DNA of 17,337 nt, from assembly GCA_030595925.1 (NCBI GenBank), contig JAUVLC010000052.1:1-17337 (forward strand). The letters run 5' to 3'. Positions 7,342 to 15,230 of the stretch are shown piece after piece. Source of the stretch: Clostridia bacterium (GTDB lineage Bacteria > CBDUZB01 > JAGLHV01). Each line of letters opens with the position of its first letter. The stretch's first letter is position 1. Below the pieces are notes generated by a model, which saw nothing but the letters and a program-made list of their open reading frames with translations, was not told the origin of the DNA and searched no databases. The translations under genes and the position numbers were made by a program.

Positions 7342-10083
7342 ATGCGAGACAAAATACTTAAATCATTAGCCGGACTGCATTCAGCCCATCCCTGGAAAAT
7401 GCTATCCTTTATTCTGGTTTCCACGGTCCTGTTAGGAATAATGGCTATCCAAATAAGGCATACTATGCGCTGGTCAGATCTTTTGCCGGCAAAAGACAGG
7501 AGAACCATCCAATTTAACAAGGTACTTGATGAATTTGTATCAGCTACCAGTATTGTAGTAGTAGTACAGGGTGAAGAAGAAAAAATAAAAGCTTTTGCTG
7601 AAGCTGTAGTTCCTCAAATAATACAAAAAATAGACCCTAAAGACGGAAAACTTTTTTTTAAACGGATTGATTATAAACAGGAAACAGATTTTATTAAAGA
7701 ACACGGATTAATGTTGATTAAAGCAGACGATTTAAAAAACATGAAAGATATTTTCAAAAACCCTAACCTCCTGCCTCTACTCACTAATATCAATACCAGT
7801 CTGGAAAAGGAATATATTCAACGGGAAGAATCTATCTCCACCCGTGAAAAGGAAGATAGCGCCTTTATGTTTTTAGACGGCATAGAAAATTTTATAAAAG
7901 TAATACAAAAACATCTTTCCGGCGATTCTGTTTCCCGAAAAGATGCTCATCAATCTGCAGATAAACTGCTTACCGGGGAAGAATATATGCTTTCTTATGA
8001 TAAGCAGGCCTTAATCTTAAATGTAATCCCCAATTTTACCATGGTGAATATGCATAAAGTCGTTACCGGGACCAACACTGTTCAGGAAATAATCGATAAT
8101 TTAATGAAAAAATTTGACGGCGTTCAGGCAGGACTCACCGGTATGGTTCCTCTTCAGCGGGACGAAATGGTCTATAGTGAACAAAGCTTAGGGATTTCTA
8201 CCGTTATTGCCTTTATTGCGATTTACATATTATTGGTACTTGCTTTTAGAATGTGGATAGCTCCTCTTTTTGCTTTATTAAACCTTTTTTTTGGGGTTAT
8301 CTGGGTAATTGGCATTACTGCTATCCTTATAGGGACATTAAATATGATGACTTCGATGATGGGGGTAATTTTAATCGGATTGGGTATTGATTTTTCTATT
8401 CATATTATCTCCAGCTTTACTGAAAACAGGTCTTTAGGCCTCTCTATTGAAGATTCACTGCAGGAAACATTTCTCAACAGCGGTAAAGGTATTATCACCG
8501 GTGCTCTCACTACTGCTGTCGCTTTTTTCACGTTGATAATTTGCCGTTCCCGGGGAATGAAAGAATTAGGAATTGTATCAGGCAGTGGATTGCTGGCTAT
8601 TATGGTAGTTACTTTTTTATGTTTACCGGCCTTGCTGGTCTTAAGGGAAAAGAGATTAGAGAAAAAAATTAAAACAGGAAAATTAAAAAAGATAACCGGC
8701 ACTAAAGATATTTCCTTAAAAATACTGGGTAAAATAAGCAGCCTTTTAAGTAAAAAATATCGCTTAACTATTATTGTTTCACTAATAGTTACCGGGTTTC
8801 TGGTGTTTTCTGCCCTAAAAATAACCTTTGACCAAAATTATATGAATATGGAACCCAGAGGTTTGGATTCTGTCGAATTACAGAATGTTATACTGGAAAA
8901 ATTTGACCTTAGTATCGATTACGCAATGATCTTAGCCGATAGTGTTGCCGAATCAAGGGAACTGGCCAAAAAAATAAAAGAGCTTCCCTCGGTTGCTTCC
9001 ATAGAAAATATATCTCTTTATTTTCCCTCGGAAGAAGAGCAGAAAAAAAGAATACCCCATATTCTGGAAATAAAAAAATCATTACTGGCTTCAACATTAA
9101 ACCAGTCTTTTAACCGGACAAAGATAGATAAACTATTAAAAGAGTTGGAACGCTTAGAAATGAATGTAATGGAAATGCAAGATATGGCTTATTTAGACGG
9201 CCAGGATAAAATAGATAGTAAATGCAGTAAAATCACCGGAGACCCGGACCATCCCGAATCAATTAACATCATCCGTAAATTAATCGATTTTATTCATCAA
9301 CACAAAACTGCCAATATTTCTAAACTGGGGATATTCCAAACCTATTTTTCACCTTATTTCAAAAAAACTGCTTTGCTTATGTGTTCAGAGGAAATTATCC
9401 AACAAAAAGATTTACCCGATTCCATTTTAGACAGATATTCCAATAAAGAGCGTACCCAATTTTTAGTAACTGCTTTTCCCTCAATGAACATCTGGCAGGA
9501 TTTAGAATTTCTGGATCGATTTTCCGATGACTTAGAAAAAACCAGTGAAAAAGCCACTGGAATGCCGGTTATCTTTAGAGCTATTATTGATATTGTTGGC
9601 CGGGACGGAAGAAACGCTTTAATACTTACCGTCTTTATGGTTTTTATTCTTTTATGGCTTGATTTTAGAAGCCCTGTTGACGCTTTAATCGCTATGGTTC
9701 CCCTGATTGCCGGCTTATTCTGGATGTTAGGAATAATGAAAGTCATCGGTATGCAGATTACGATGCTGAATGTTATGGGACTACCGATGATTGTGGGTAT
9801 CGGTATTGATGACGGAGTTCATATCATGCACCGCTGGAAAATAGAAGGGAAAAATGCCATTTACAAAATTTTTGCCAGCACCGGAAAAGCAATTTTCATT
9901 ACCAGCCTTACTACAATGTTAGCTTTCGGTTCTTTAATGTTTTCCATCTGGCGGGGATTTGCCAGCTTAGGTGCAGCGATGTTCATCGGAGTAGGCGCCT
10001 GCTTTTTAACCACGATTATAATTTTATCTGCTATTATGGGACTGGTTAACAAAAAATCCGCAAGAAAAAAACAAATTAAATGA
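7342..10083 (+). CDS. RND superfamily (MMPL) exporter
   Basis: A 913-aa inner-membrane transporter in two homologous halves. TM1 (~18-38) is followed by a long periplasmic domain to ~280, then a bundle of five helices; the pattern repeats with TM7 (~475-495), a loop to ~750 and a second bundle. The signature in helix 4 is present twice: GLGIDFSIHI (residues 346-355, D350) and GIGIDDGVHI (819-828, D823 and D824), acidic residues thought to carry protons. Length and layout match COG1033 predicted exporters, including those moving hopanoids or other lipids. GGAG stands five bases before the ATG. With the LolA-like protein and the barrel it forms a likely lipid or lipoprotein trafficking system. 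The exact substrate cannot be read from sequence. Confidence 0.9.
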   Translation: MRDKILKSLAGLHSAHPWKMLSFILVSTVLLGIMAIQIRHTMRWSDLLPAKDRRTIQFNKVLDEFVSATSIVVVVQGEEEKIKAFAEAVVPQIIQKIDPKDGKLFFKRIDYKQETDFIKEHGLMLIKADDLKNMKDIFKNPNLLPLLTNINTSLEKEYIQREESISTREKEDSAFMFLDGIENFIKVIQKHLSGDSVSRKDAHQSADKLLTGEEYMLSYDKQALILNVIPNFTMVNMHKVVTGTNTVQEIIDNLMKKFDGVQAGLTGMVPLQRDEMVYSEQSLGISTVIAFIAIYILLVLAFRMWIAPLFALLNLFFGVIWVIGITAILIGTLNMMTSMMGVILIGLGIDFSIHIISSFTENRSLGLSIEDSLQETFLNSGKGIITGALTTAVAFFTLIICRSRGMKELGIVSGSGLLAIMVVTFLCLPALLVLREKRLEKKIKTGKLKKITGTKDISLKILGKISSLLSKKYRLTIIVSLIVTGFLVFSALKITFDQNYMNMEPRGLDSVELQNVILEKFDLSIDYAMILADSVAESRELAKKIKELPSVASIENISLYFPSEEEQKKRIPHILEIKKSLLASTLNQSFNRTKIDKLLKELERLEMNVMEMQDMAYLDGQDKIDSKCSKITGDPDHPESINIIRKLIDFIHQHKTANISKLGIFQTYFSPYFKKTALLMCSEEIIQQKDLPDSILDRYSNKERTQFLVTAFPSMNIWQDLEFLDRFSDDLEKTSEKATGMPVIFRAIIDIVGRDGRNALILTVFMVFILLWLDFRSPVDALIAMVPLIAGLFWMLGIMKVIGMQITMLNVMGLPMIVGIGIDDGVHIMHRWKIEGKNAIYKIFASTGKAIFITSLTTMLAFGSLMFSIWRGFASLGAAMFIGVGACFLTTIIILSAIMGLVNKKSARKKQIK

Positions 10084-10428
10084 TATTAGCAGCCATTGTT
10101 AAACCGCACATACAATATATCCTCATCCGTTTTGAATCTTGATTTTTAGTCTATCTTACGTCCCATTACATAACATTCAGAATAATTTATTCTACCTTAT
10201 CCCGGCACAACTACTTCTTACATCATTTTTTTGAAATAGTCAATCTTTTATACTTTGATTAAATAAAAAAAGAAAAAACATTCCAATAATGCCTCCATTG
10301 AAAACAATTTCATTTCAAAAATTTAGTTTTTTTTAAAAAAATGAAATATTTTAGACTGCCCGATTGTATATAGAGAGTAATCAAATAAATAAACACAAAA
10401 TAGGGTAGCAAGACAATTAAATTAACTC
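10084..10428. other. AT-rich non-coding spacer
   Basis: There is no credible gene between the exporter stop and the repeat at 10439. The only structure seen is an AT-rich palindrome at 10307-10347 (ATTTCATTT and AAATGAAAT arms around a T-rich loop), which could weakly end the exporter transcript. The right-hand edge supplies the left target duplication of the next element. Confidence 0.5.
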
Positions 10429-10438
10429 ACACAATTTC

Positions 10439-10694
10439 TAGAATTATGCAAAATAACACATTCTGTCATTCCGCACTTGGAGACTGTGTCACAATTGATG
10501 TAGTTGCCCAATTTATTGGGCTGCTGAATGATTTTGTCGATGAGCCTCATAAATGAGGCAACTACAATTGTCGCAAAAACAGCAATTGTGACACAGTCTG
10601 TTGATGCGGAATCTATAATGTTTTTAAATATTAACAGATTCCTGCTTTCGCAGGAATGACAAAGAAAGATAGAAAGCCATTTTGCAAAACTCTA
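10439..10694. mobile_element. Second outer MITE-like element, interrupted by inner element
   Basis: The ends TAGAATTATGCAAAATAAC (left) and the inverse of CCATTTTGCAAAACTCTA (right) belong to the family at 3093-3406. Flanking direct repeats of ten bases, ACACAATTTC (10429-10438) and ATACAATTTC (10695-10704), differ at one base. Shared interior includes CATTCTGTCATTCCGC and GATGCGGAATCTATAATG. An inner element is inserted at 10480-10600, at a different point from the 3.1-kb copy. It ends about 20 bases before the ribosome site of the next gene, so it may carry or separate that gene's promoter. Confidence 0.8.
10480..10600. mobile_element. Inner MITE-like element, 121 bp, 3-bp target duplication
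   Basis: The ends pair as GAGACTGTGTCACAATTG and the inverse of CAATTGTGACACAGTCTG, with a mismatch only at the first base. TTG occurs just outside both ends (10477-10479 and 10601-10603). The interior differs from the 3.1-kb copy: it is bounded by TGTAGTTGCC and GGCAACTACA and contains the hairpin GCCCAATTTATTGGGC and the hairpin GCCTCATAAATGAGGC. Ends of one family enclosing a different interior suggest a variable cargo. Confidence 0.8.
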
Positions 10695-10712
10695 ATACAA
10701 TTTCAAAAAAGG

Positions 10713-10720
10713 AGGAGGTG
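10713..10720 (+). promoter_or_regulatory. Consensus ribosome binding site
   Basis: AGGAGGTG, seven bases before the ATG at 10728, is a near-perfect match to the 16S rRNA 3' end and supports real, strong translation of the short gene that follows. Confidence 0.8.
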
Positions 10721-10727
10721 ATATAAT

Positions 10728-10928
10728 ATGAAAAAACTATGTATGCTTTTAGTTATTGTTTTTGCAGTAGTTCTTGTTTCCGGACAAGTGTCGGTTTTTG
10801 CCGGTGATCAAAATACCGAACAGCATGAAAACCGTGAAGATTCACAGGTAAGACCTGGAGATGAGGACGCCGGAGGCGAGGAGACAGAAAAACGTGAACA
10901 AGCAAAAGACCCGGACGATAAACCATAA
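10728..10928 (+). CDS. Small secreted acidic protein, probably disordered
   Basis: A 66-aa precursor: signal peptide residues 1-25 (KKLCMLLVIVFAVVLVSG, cleavage after VFA), leaving a 41-residue mature peptide of which 15 residues are Asp or Glu and almost none hydrophobic (GDEDAGGEETEKREQAKDPD). No family recognised. The very strong ribosome site and the terminator just downstream mark it as a real single-gene unit rather than a chance frame. An acidic, soluble, extracytoplasmic peptide could bind cations or cationic surfaces; that is speculation. The promoter must lie in or before the repeat at 10439-10694. Confidence 0.7.
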   Translation: MKKLCMLLVIVFAVVLVSGQVSVFAGDQNTEQHENREDSQVRPGDEDAGGEETEKREQAKDPDDKP

Positions 10929-10958
10929 TAATTACTATTTCTTTGATGTAAAATGCCA

Positions 10959-11024
10959 ATTATAAAAAAAAGGGGGGGGTGTTGTCAGGACAAAATAATT
11001 TTGACACCACCCCTTTTTTATAAT
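10959..11024. terminator. Bidirectional intrinsic terminator
   Basis: A long imperfect hairpin: left arm ATTATAAAAAAAAGGGG and onward to TGTTGTCA, right arm TTGACACCACCCC then a run of T and ATAAT. The G-run/C-run stem with a flanking T-tract on either strand can end both the small secreted-protein transcript and the convergent minus-strand cluster. Confidence 0.85.
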
Positions 11025-11305
11025 CTTTGTAGTCTTTGAAAAATGTTGCTTGTTTCCTAAAAAATCAGCATTTTAACCCTTTCCAATGAATAAAACATTA
11101 ATATTACTGTAAGTTTTCCACAATTGTTAATAATATTTAACAACAATTTAAACATTTGTATCTATACATTAATGTAATATAACTGTAATACAAACGAAAT
11201 ATTTTTTCAGTCATACTGAACATACATTATCTCGAAAACATACTCTTCTCTCATCAAAATCAAAATAAAATAAGGCCTTTTCGTTGATTTTGGAAAAGAT
11301 AACTT

Positions 11306-11878
11306 TTATTCTTCTATAATAATTTCATCCAAAGCCCGCTTGGGCACATGGTGTACCCCCTCAGTATCGCGCCAGTATTTTATATCTCCGGAACCCTGCA
11401 CTTTCGCAATTACCACCGTTTCTTTGGGTTTACCCAAAGCCAGAACCAGCAATATCTCGTACCGGGGTAATATCCGGAGAGTATCTCTTAATCTCTTTCG
11501 ATCTATCGCCCCAACTATACAGCCTCCCCAACCTTTTTCCACCGCACCCAGCAAAATACTTTGAGCTGCTATACCCGGATCACTACCAAAAGAATCTCTG
11601 ATTTGGGTGTCCCCCAAAATGATGATATATGCCGAAGGCCTTTCTCCCTCCTCCGGACCAGACCAATCTTTAAGATAACCTGCCCAGGCAAGACGGGGAA
11701 AAATCAAAGCATTCTTTTGTACCTCGCAGGAAAGAATATATTTCAGCGGCTGTAAATTACTGCCAGAGGCAGAAAGCCTGGCCAAATCTACAAAATCTCT
11801 CAATTCTTGAGTTTCTATACTAACCTCCTGATAAAATCGGCGGTAACTCCTATTTTTTAAAACTAAATCCCTAATCAT
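11306..11878 (-). CDS. Nitroreductase family protein
   Basis: A 190-aa FMN-dependent oxidoreductase of the nitroreductase fold. Visible landmarks are NRSYRRF near residue 9 (FMN phosphate contact region), LSASGSNLQPLKY (~35-47; family form PSAGNLQPW), GIAAQSILLGAVEKGWGGCI (~102-121; the central helix and flavin contact), and LVLALGKPKE (~144-153). Such enzymes take electrons from NAD(P)H to reduce nitro compounds, quinones or other small electrophiles; the native substrate cannot be told. AGGAG six bases before the ATG supports the start. It is the last gene of the minus-strand cluster, 21 bases after the 80-aa gene, and no dedicated promoter was noted. Confidence 0.85.
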   Translation of the reverse strand: MIRDLVLKNRSYRRFYQEVSIETQELRDFVDLARLSASGSNLQPLKYILSCEVQKNALIFPRLAWAGYLKDWSGPEEGERPSAYIIILGDTQIRDSFGSDPGIAAQSILLGAVEKGWGGCIVGAIDRKRLRDTLRILPRYEILLVLALGKPKETVVIAKVQGSGDIKYWRDTEGVHHVPKRALDEIIIEE

Positions 11879-11899
11879 ACAAATCTCCTGTCTTAAAAT

Positions 11900-12142
11900 T
11901 TAAATTTTCTCTTTTATTGTCTCTATCATCCATTTATCTGCTTTAACAATATATGAAATTTTACAGTCTTTACCATTATCCAATCTGATATTAAAAATTT
12001 CCTTTTCCGGTGTCCGCATTCTACTAATAATTTTTTCAATTTTGTATCTATGCTTATCAATAATTACTACGTTGGGAACACCGGGATATTTGTAATCAGC
12101 ACTACATTCAACTAAGATTTCTTTTTGAATAATTTCTTCCAT
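11900..12142 (-). CDS. Conserved-looking hypothetical protein, 80 aa
   Basis: I recognise no family. The protein is soluble and looks beta-rich, with alternating strands (PNVVIIDKHRYKIEKIISRM, EIFNIRLDNGKDCKISYIV) ending in KADKWMIETIKEKI. Its first 31 bases overlap the end of the upstream Cys-rich gene in another frame, a layout that implies co-translation and some selection to keep them together. The ribosome site is weak (AGGCGAG). It could be a small partner of the neighbouring zinc protein; that is only inferred from overlap. Confidence 0.6.
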   Translation of the reverse strand: MEEIIQKEILVECSADYKYPGVPNVVIIDKHRYKIEKIISRMRTPEKEIFNIRLDNGKDCKISYIVKADKWMIETIKEKI

Positions 12143-12405
12143 TGTTCTCTCGCCTGGTCTGTTTTATCTTTATTTTTTTCAGGTAGGGATTTATCAGCAA
12201 ATTGAAATTGCTCACAAAAATTTGCTTTGTCTTTGTTTTTTACCGGATCAAGATTATTAACCTGACATTGATTTGATTTGTGTTGGTCATAAAATCTGCA
12301 GTTCAAACAGACATGTAAATCCTCGGCACATTTAAGGCAGGTATCTCTTCTTCCGGGTTGATTAAACCCTTCCCAGATTGTACGGCAGTTATGACAGTAT
12401 TTCAT
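12112..12405 (-). CDS. Cysteine-rich zinc-binding protein
   Basis: A 97-aa soluble protein with eight cysteines in two groups. C4/C7 pairs with C23/C26 as one zinc ribbon. C33, C36, C47 and C64 form a second site in the pattern CLNCRFYD-x-C-x-NFCEQF, which I recall from small conserved proteins of deltaproteobacteria and candidate phyla but cannot name. The tail is charged and lysine-rich (ending KKLFKKKS). It sits between a methyltransferase gene and the overlapping 80-aa gene. Nucleic acid or protein binding is possible; no enzymatic motif is seen. Confidence 0.7.
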   Translation of the reverse strand: MKYCHNCRTIWEGFNQPGRRDTCLKCAEDLHVCLNCRFYDQHKSNQCQVNNLDPVKNKDKANFCEQFQFADKSLPEKNKDKTDQAREQWKKLFKKKS

Positions 12406-12465
12406 TGTTTTAAAAAGGAAATATCCTCCGATAGATATAATACAAAACTGCGATAATAAATAAGT

Positions 12466-13086
12466 TTACTTTTTTTCCCCTGATATTATTATAAAACCGC
12501 CTTTCCCAAAACCTTTTTTTGGTTCTTGAATTGACTTTATTTTACCTGGAAGATCAAATAGTGTTTGATAATAATAAAAATTAAAAAACCCGGCATTTTC
12601 TAATAAACCTGTTATCTCTTTGACATTGAAAAATTTCGCCTTTTTATAGAAAACCCCTCTTTTTTTCTGATAGTTTTTCCCCAAAAAACTATTTTTATCA
12701 ATTATCCCTACAATGACCTTGCCCTTTTCCTTTAAAACTCTTCCACTTTCTTTTAAAACTTTTTGTGGATTCTGAACAAAGCAGAGTGTAATAATAATCG
12801 CTACATAATCAAAAGTAGAATTTTTGAATAGCAACTGTTCACCGGAACCCACTTTTGCATTTACACCTCTCTTTTTGGCAAGCCTAATCATATTTTCCGA
12901 TGAATCAATTCCTGTTTTTATATTCAAAGGAACAGCAAATCTTCCCGTACCCACACCAATTTCCAATCCTTCTCCTTTTTTAGGCAAAACTCTTTTAACC
13001 GCTTCAAGTTCCGATAAATAAACAAATTCGTTTTTATTATACCAGTCGTCATATTTTTCCCAGTATTGGTTAAACACTGTTTTCAT
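12466..13086 (-). CDS. Class I SAM-dependent methyltransferase
   Basis: A 206-aa Rossmann-fold methyltransferase. Motif I is LEIGVGTGRF (residues 41-50); the acidic ribose contact is D61 in TGIDSSENMIRLAKKRG. The later GSGEQLLFKNSTFDYVAIII (80-99) is the motif II/III region and VLKEKGKVIVGIID the strand after it, as in the UbiE/Methyltransf_11 group. An N-terminal helix (FNQYWEKYDDWYNKNEFVY) probably caps the substrate site. Substrate unknown; small-molecule rather than nucleic-acid methylation is the usual role of this group. A CGGAGA ribosome site lies nine bases before the ATG. Confidence 0.88.
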   Translation of the reverse strand: MKTVFNQYWEKYDDWYNKNEFVYLSELEAVKRVLPKKGEGLEIGVGTGRFAVPLNIKTGIDSSENMIRLAKKRGVNAKVGSGEQLLFKNSTFDYVAIIITLCFVQNPQKVLKESGRVLKEKGKVIVGIIDKNSFLGKNYQKKRGVFYKKAKFFNVKEITGLLENAGFFNFYYYQTLFDLPGKIKSIQEPKKGFGKGGFIIISGEKK

Positions 13087-13157
13087 AAAAATAAATCTCC
13101 GCTAAGAAATTAAATTTAGTCTATTTAAAATCCACTATTTTAAACATTGATTCTTTA

Positions 13158-13355
13158 TCAACAGGTGGGACATGTTCCTGACGGACAGCTTGACCCGGAT
13201 GAACCCGAATTTCCTACACTAAACGAACTTAGTGTCTTCTCAATTTTCCTGCTTCCACATTTTTTGCATTTGAGTTCCGCTTTTTCAGAAGTAACCCCTA
13301 TTAATAAATCAAATTTTTCACCACAATCTTTACAAATATAAGTATAAATAGGCAT
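13158..13355 (-). CDS. FmdB-family zinc-ribbon protein
   Basis: A 65-aa protein of the FmdB/CxxC_CxxC_SSSS family (PF09723). It opens with the family hallmark MPIYTYICKDCGEKFD, with C8 and C11, then LKCKKCGSRKIEKTLSSF with C30 and C33, and a Ser/Gly-rich tail ending CPSGTCPTC. It binds zinc, and the family is named after a regulator in methylotrophs, but the general role is unknown. It lies 61 bases downstream of the Mrp ATPase gene. Confidence 0.9.
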   Translation of the reverse strand: MPIYTYICKDCGEKFDLLIGVTSEKAELKCKKCGSRKIEKTLSSFSVGNSGSSGSSCPSGTCPTC

Positions 13356-13416
13356 ACTCTTTTCTCCTTATTTTCTTAAGTATTTATAGACCCCTGCAAA
13401 TTACACGTAGGTTACC

Positions 13417-14250
13417 TTATAACCCCTTGTCTTTTATATAAGCGTTAATTTTATCCGTTATTTCATCCATTATTTTTGCTGTTTGTGTTTCTTTTTTGAA
13501 ATAGATAAACGGTTGTCCGGAATCTCCCAGTTTTACTATTTCAGGTTCAAAAGGAATTCTTCCTAAAAACGGTACTTCTAAATTATGAGCTGCATTCTCA
13601 CCCCCGCCCATTCCAAATAAATCTATTTCTTTCTTACAGTGAGGACATATCAAACCACTCATATTTTCAATTATTCCAATGACAGGAACATTTACTTTTT
13701 TTGCAAAAAAAACGCTTTTTCTGGAATCCAAGATAGCAACTTCCTGTGGTGTCGTAACAACAATTGCCCCTTTTGCATCCGGAATAAGCTGACACACACT
13801 TAACGGTTCATCTCCCGTTCCGGGAGGAGAATCAACAACCAAATAATCAAGCTCTCCCCAATTAACATCTGTTAAAAATTGTTTTATAGTTATCATCTTC
13901 AGAGGTCCCCGCCAGATTATCGGCTGATCTTTGTCCTCTAATAACAAAGCAAGACTTATCACTTTTAAATTAGGCAACACCTGGAAAGGCTCAATTCCTA
14001 ATTCAGAACTTACAAGTCTTTTCCCTTCAATTCCCAACATCTTAGCAATATTCGGACCATGAATATCAACATCCAAAATACCCACCTTGTTTCCTTTTAC
14101 TGCCAGACCATAAGCTAAATTAACCGCTACTGTAGTTTTGCCAACACCGCCTTTTCCGCTGATAACAATGAGCTTATGTTTTATTTTAAGCATTCTCTCT
14201 TTAAGACGTTTGTCCTGTTCAATTTTTTCTTTTTCATCTACTTTTTGCAT
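13417..14250 (-). CDS. Mrp/NBP35-type iron-sulfur cluster carrier ATPase
   Basis: A 277-aa P-loop ATPase of the Mrp/ApbC/NBP35 family. The deviant Walker A is [10 protein letters not shown] (residues 31-40) with the signature Lys33. Walker A' is [17 protein letters not shown] (57-73). Switch II is [13 protein letters not shown] (138-150). The CPHC pair (C202, C205) would bind a bridging 4Fe-4S cluster between two subunits for transfer to apoproteins. It lacks the N-terminal DUF59 domain of longer Mrp proteins. A GAGG ribosome site stands eight bases before the ATG. The nearby ferredoxin and zinc-ribbon proteins suggest an iron-sulfur or metal-handling cluster. Whether it assembles clusters for a specific client is unknown. 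Confidence 0.92.
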   Translation of the reverse strand: MQKVDEKEKIEQDKRLKERMLKIKHKLIVISGKGGVGKTTVAVNLAYGLAVKGNKVGILDVDIHGPNIAKMLGIEGKRLVSSELGIEPFQVLPNLKVISLALLLEDKDQPIIWRGPLKMITIKQFLTDVNWGELDYLVVDSPPGTGDEPLSVCQLIPDAKGAIVVTTPQEVAILDSRKSVFFAKKVNVPVIGIIENMSGLICPHCKKEIDLFGMGGGENAAHNLEVPFLGRIPFEPEIVKLGDSGQPFIYFKKETQTAKIMDEITDKINAYIKDKGL

Positions 14251-14335
14251 TAACTAAACCTCTTACCCTATATTTATTCTTTTTTTTAACTATTTTACCC
14301 CTTCTATTAAATCCCCTTCATCAAAAAACTTTTTC

Positions 14336-14719
14336 TTACATCGCCTCCAACATCACACAAAGATTATAGATAACACTAATTTTATTCTTTTTGCAAAATT
14401 CTATGGCGTTTTCACTTTCCGCTCCCGGTTGAAACCATACACGATAGATATCTTTCTCCTTGCATTCTCTCACAATTTTTTCAGTTACTTTCGGCGGTGT
14501 AACTAAATTAACAACATCTACCAAAAAAGGAATATGGATTATACTCTTATAACATTTTAGGCCATCCACTTCATTCATACTGGGATTCACTGGATAAACT
14601 TTATAATTTTTTTCTTTTAAGTTTTTTAAAATTTTGAAAGCATATTTAGTTTCATTTCTGAATGAACCTATAACGGCAAAATTTTTCTTTCTTAAAAAAT
14701 CTTTAACTAAATTTTCCAT
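14336..14719 (-). CDS. CoA-binding protein (YccU-like)
   Basis: A 127-aa Rossmann-like protein of the CoA_binding_2 family (PF13380). Landmarks: NFAVIGSFRNETKYAFKILK (residues 13-32) forms the nucleotide loop and helix; YKVYPVNPSMNEVDGLKCYKS (39-59) and VDVVNLVTPPKVTEKIV are the second and third strand blocks; VWFQPGAESENAIEF (93-107) and the end LCVMLEA are family hallmarks. It is about the usual length of stand-alone members. Proposed roles concern acyl-CoA or CoA sensing and are not settled. It sits between the ferredoxin gene and the Mrp ATPase gene, with a weak ribosome site (GCGGGA). Confidence 0.88.
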   Translation of the reverse strand: MENLVKDFLRKKNFAVIGSFRNETKYAFKILKNLKEKNYKVYPVNPSMNEVDGLKCYKSIIHIPFLVDVVNLVTPPKVTEKIVRECKEKDIYRVWFQPGAESENAIEFCKKNKISVIYNLCVMLEAM

Positions 14720-14778
14720 TTTTTAATTTCCCGCATAACTTCTAAAATTTTTTTCCTCTTTTAGCTTTACACAGGATT

Positions 14779-14952
14779 TTACTCCTCAGGAGAAATCGCT
14801 TCTTGTGGGCACTCACTTATGCAAGCACTACATTCTACACAGTCCTCACTTATAACTGCTTTGTCGTTCTCAATCTTTATTGCCTCTACACCACAACTGT
14901 CTACACAAATACCACACCCCGTACATTTTTCCTCATCTACTTTTACAGCCAT
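14779..14952 (-). CDS. Small 2[4Fe-4S] ferredoxin
   Basis: A 57-aa gene, MAVKVDEEKC to the end SPEE, translated directly from the minus strand. It holds two cluster-binding patterns: CTGCGICVDSC (C10, C13, C16, C20) and CVECSACISEC (C38, C41, C44, C48). The second is followed by Pro as usual; the first has Gly in that place (CGVEAI), a modest departure. It would carry electrons in the cytoplasm between redox enzymes. AAAGGAGG sits six bases before the ATG, and a promoter lies about 130 bases upstream. It is the first gene of the minus-strand cluster and a plausible electron partner for the nitroreductase, though that link is only by context. Confidence 0.92.
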   Translation of the reverse strand: MAVKVDEEKCTGCGICVDSCGVEAIKIENDKAVISEDCVECSACISECPQEAISPEE

Positions 14953-15075
14953 TTTTTCCTCCTTTATACTTCTTTTAAATTTTTTTAACGATATACCATT
15001 TTGAATTTACATCCAACCCTTATATAAATTAAATTGTCCCTCTCTCACATTCTTCTCCCTATAATGTTATTTTGT

Positions 15076-15104
15076 ATTATAGCAAATTCAATCTATTTAT
15101 TCAA
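15076..15104 (-). promoter_or_regulatory. Promoter of the ferredoxin-to-nitroreductase cluster
   Basis: On the minus strand, TTGAAT (15104-15099), 17 bases, then TATAAT (15081-15076), preceded by TTTGC. The -10 is perfect and spacing is ideal. The predicted leader before the ferredoxin ATG is about 115 bases. No other strong promoter was noted between the clustered genes downstream. Confidence 0.7.
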
Positions 15105-15230
15105 GAACATTCCTCTTCATTAACCAAATATAAACTCTTTTCCCATTCCGGAAGAAATAATAAATTATGCACACAAGTTGATAAAATCAACAAATTAATT
15201 TTCTATACCTCCCCCCTTACTGTTTTTACA

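Noticed and set aside
9354-9746. Minus-strand frame of 130 codons inside the exporter gene
   Set aside because: It is antisense to the well-supported RND exporter and reads as a Ser/Lys/Ile-rich shadow without a ribosome site.
10307-10347. AT-rich palindrome as a definite terminator of the exporter operon
   Set aside because: It has no G/C stem and sits over 220 bases after the stop, so it is mentioned only as a weak possibility.
14803-15004. Two plus-strand frames of 61 codons
   Set aside because: They lie opposite the ferredoxin gene, whose eight cysteines and strong ribosome site make it the real one.
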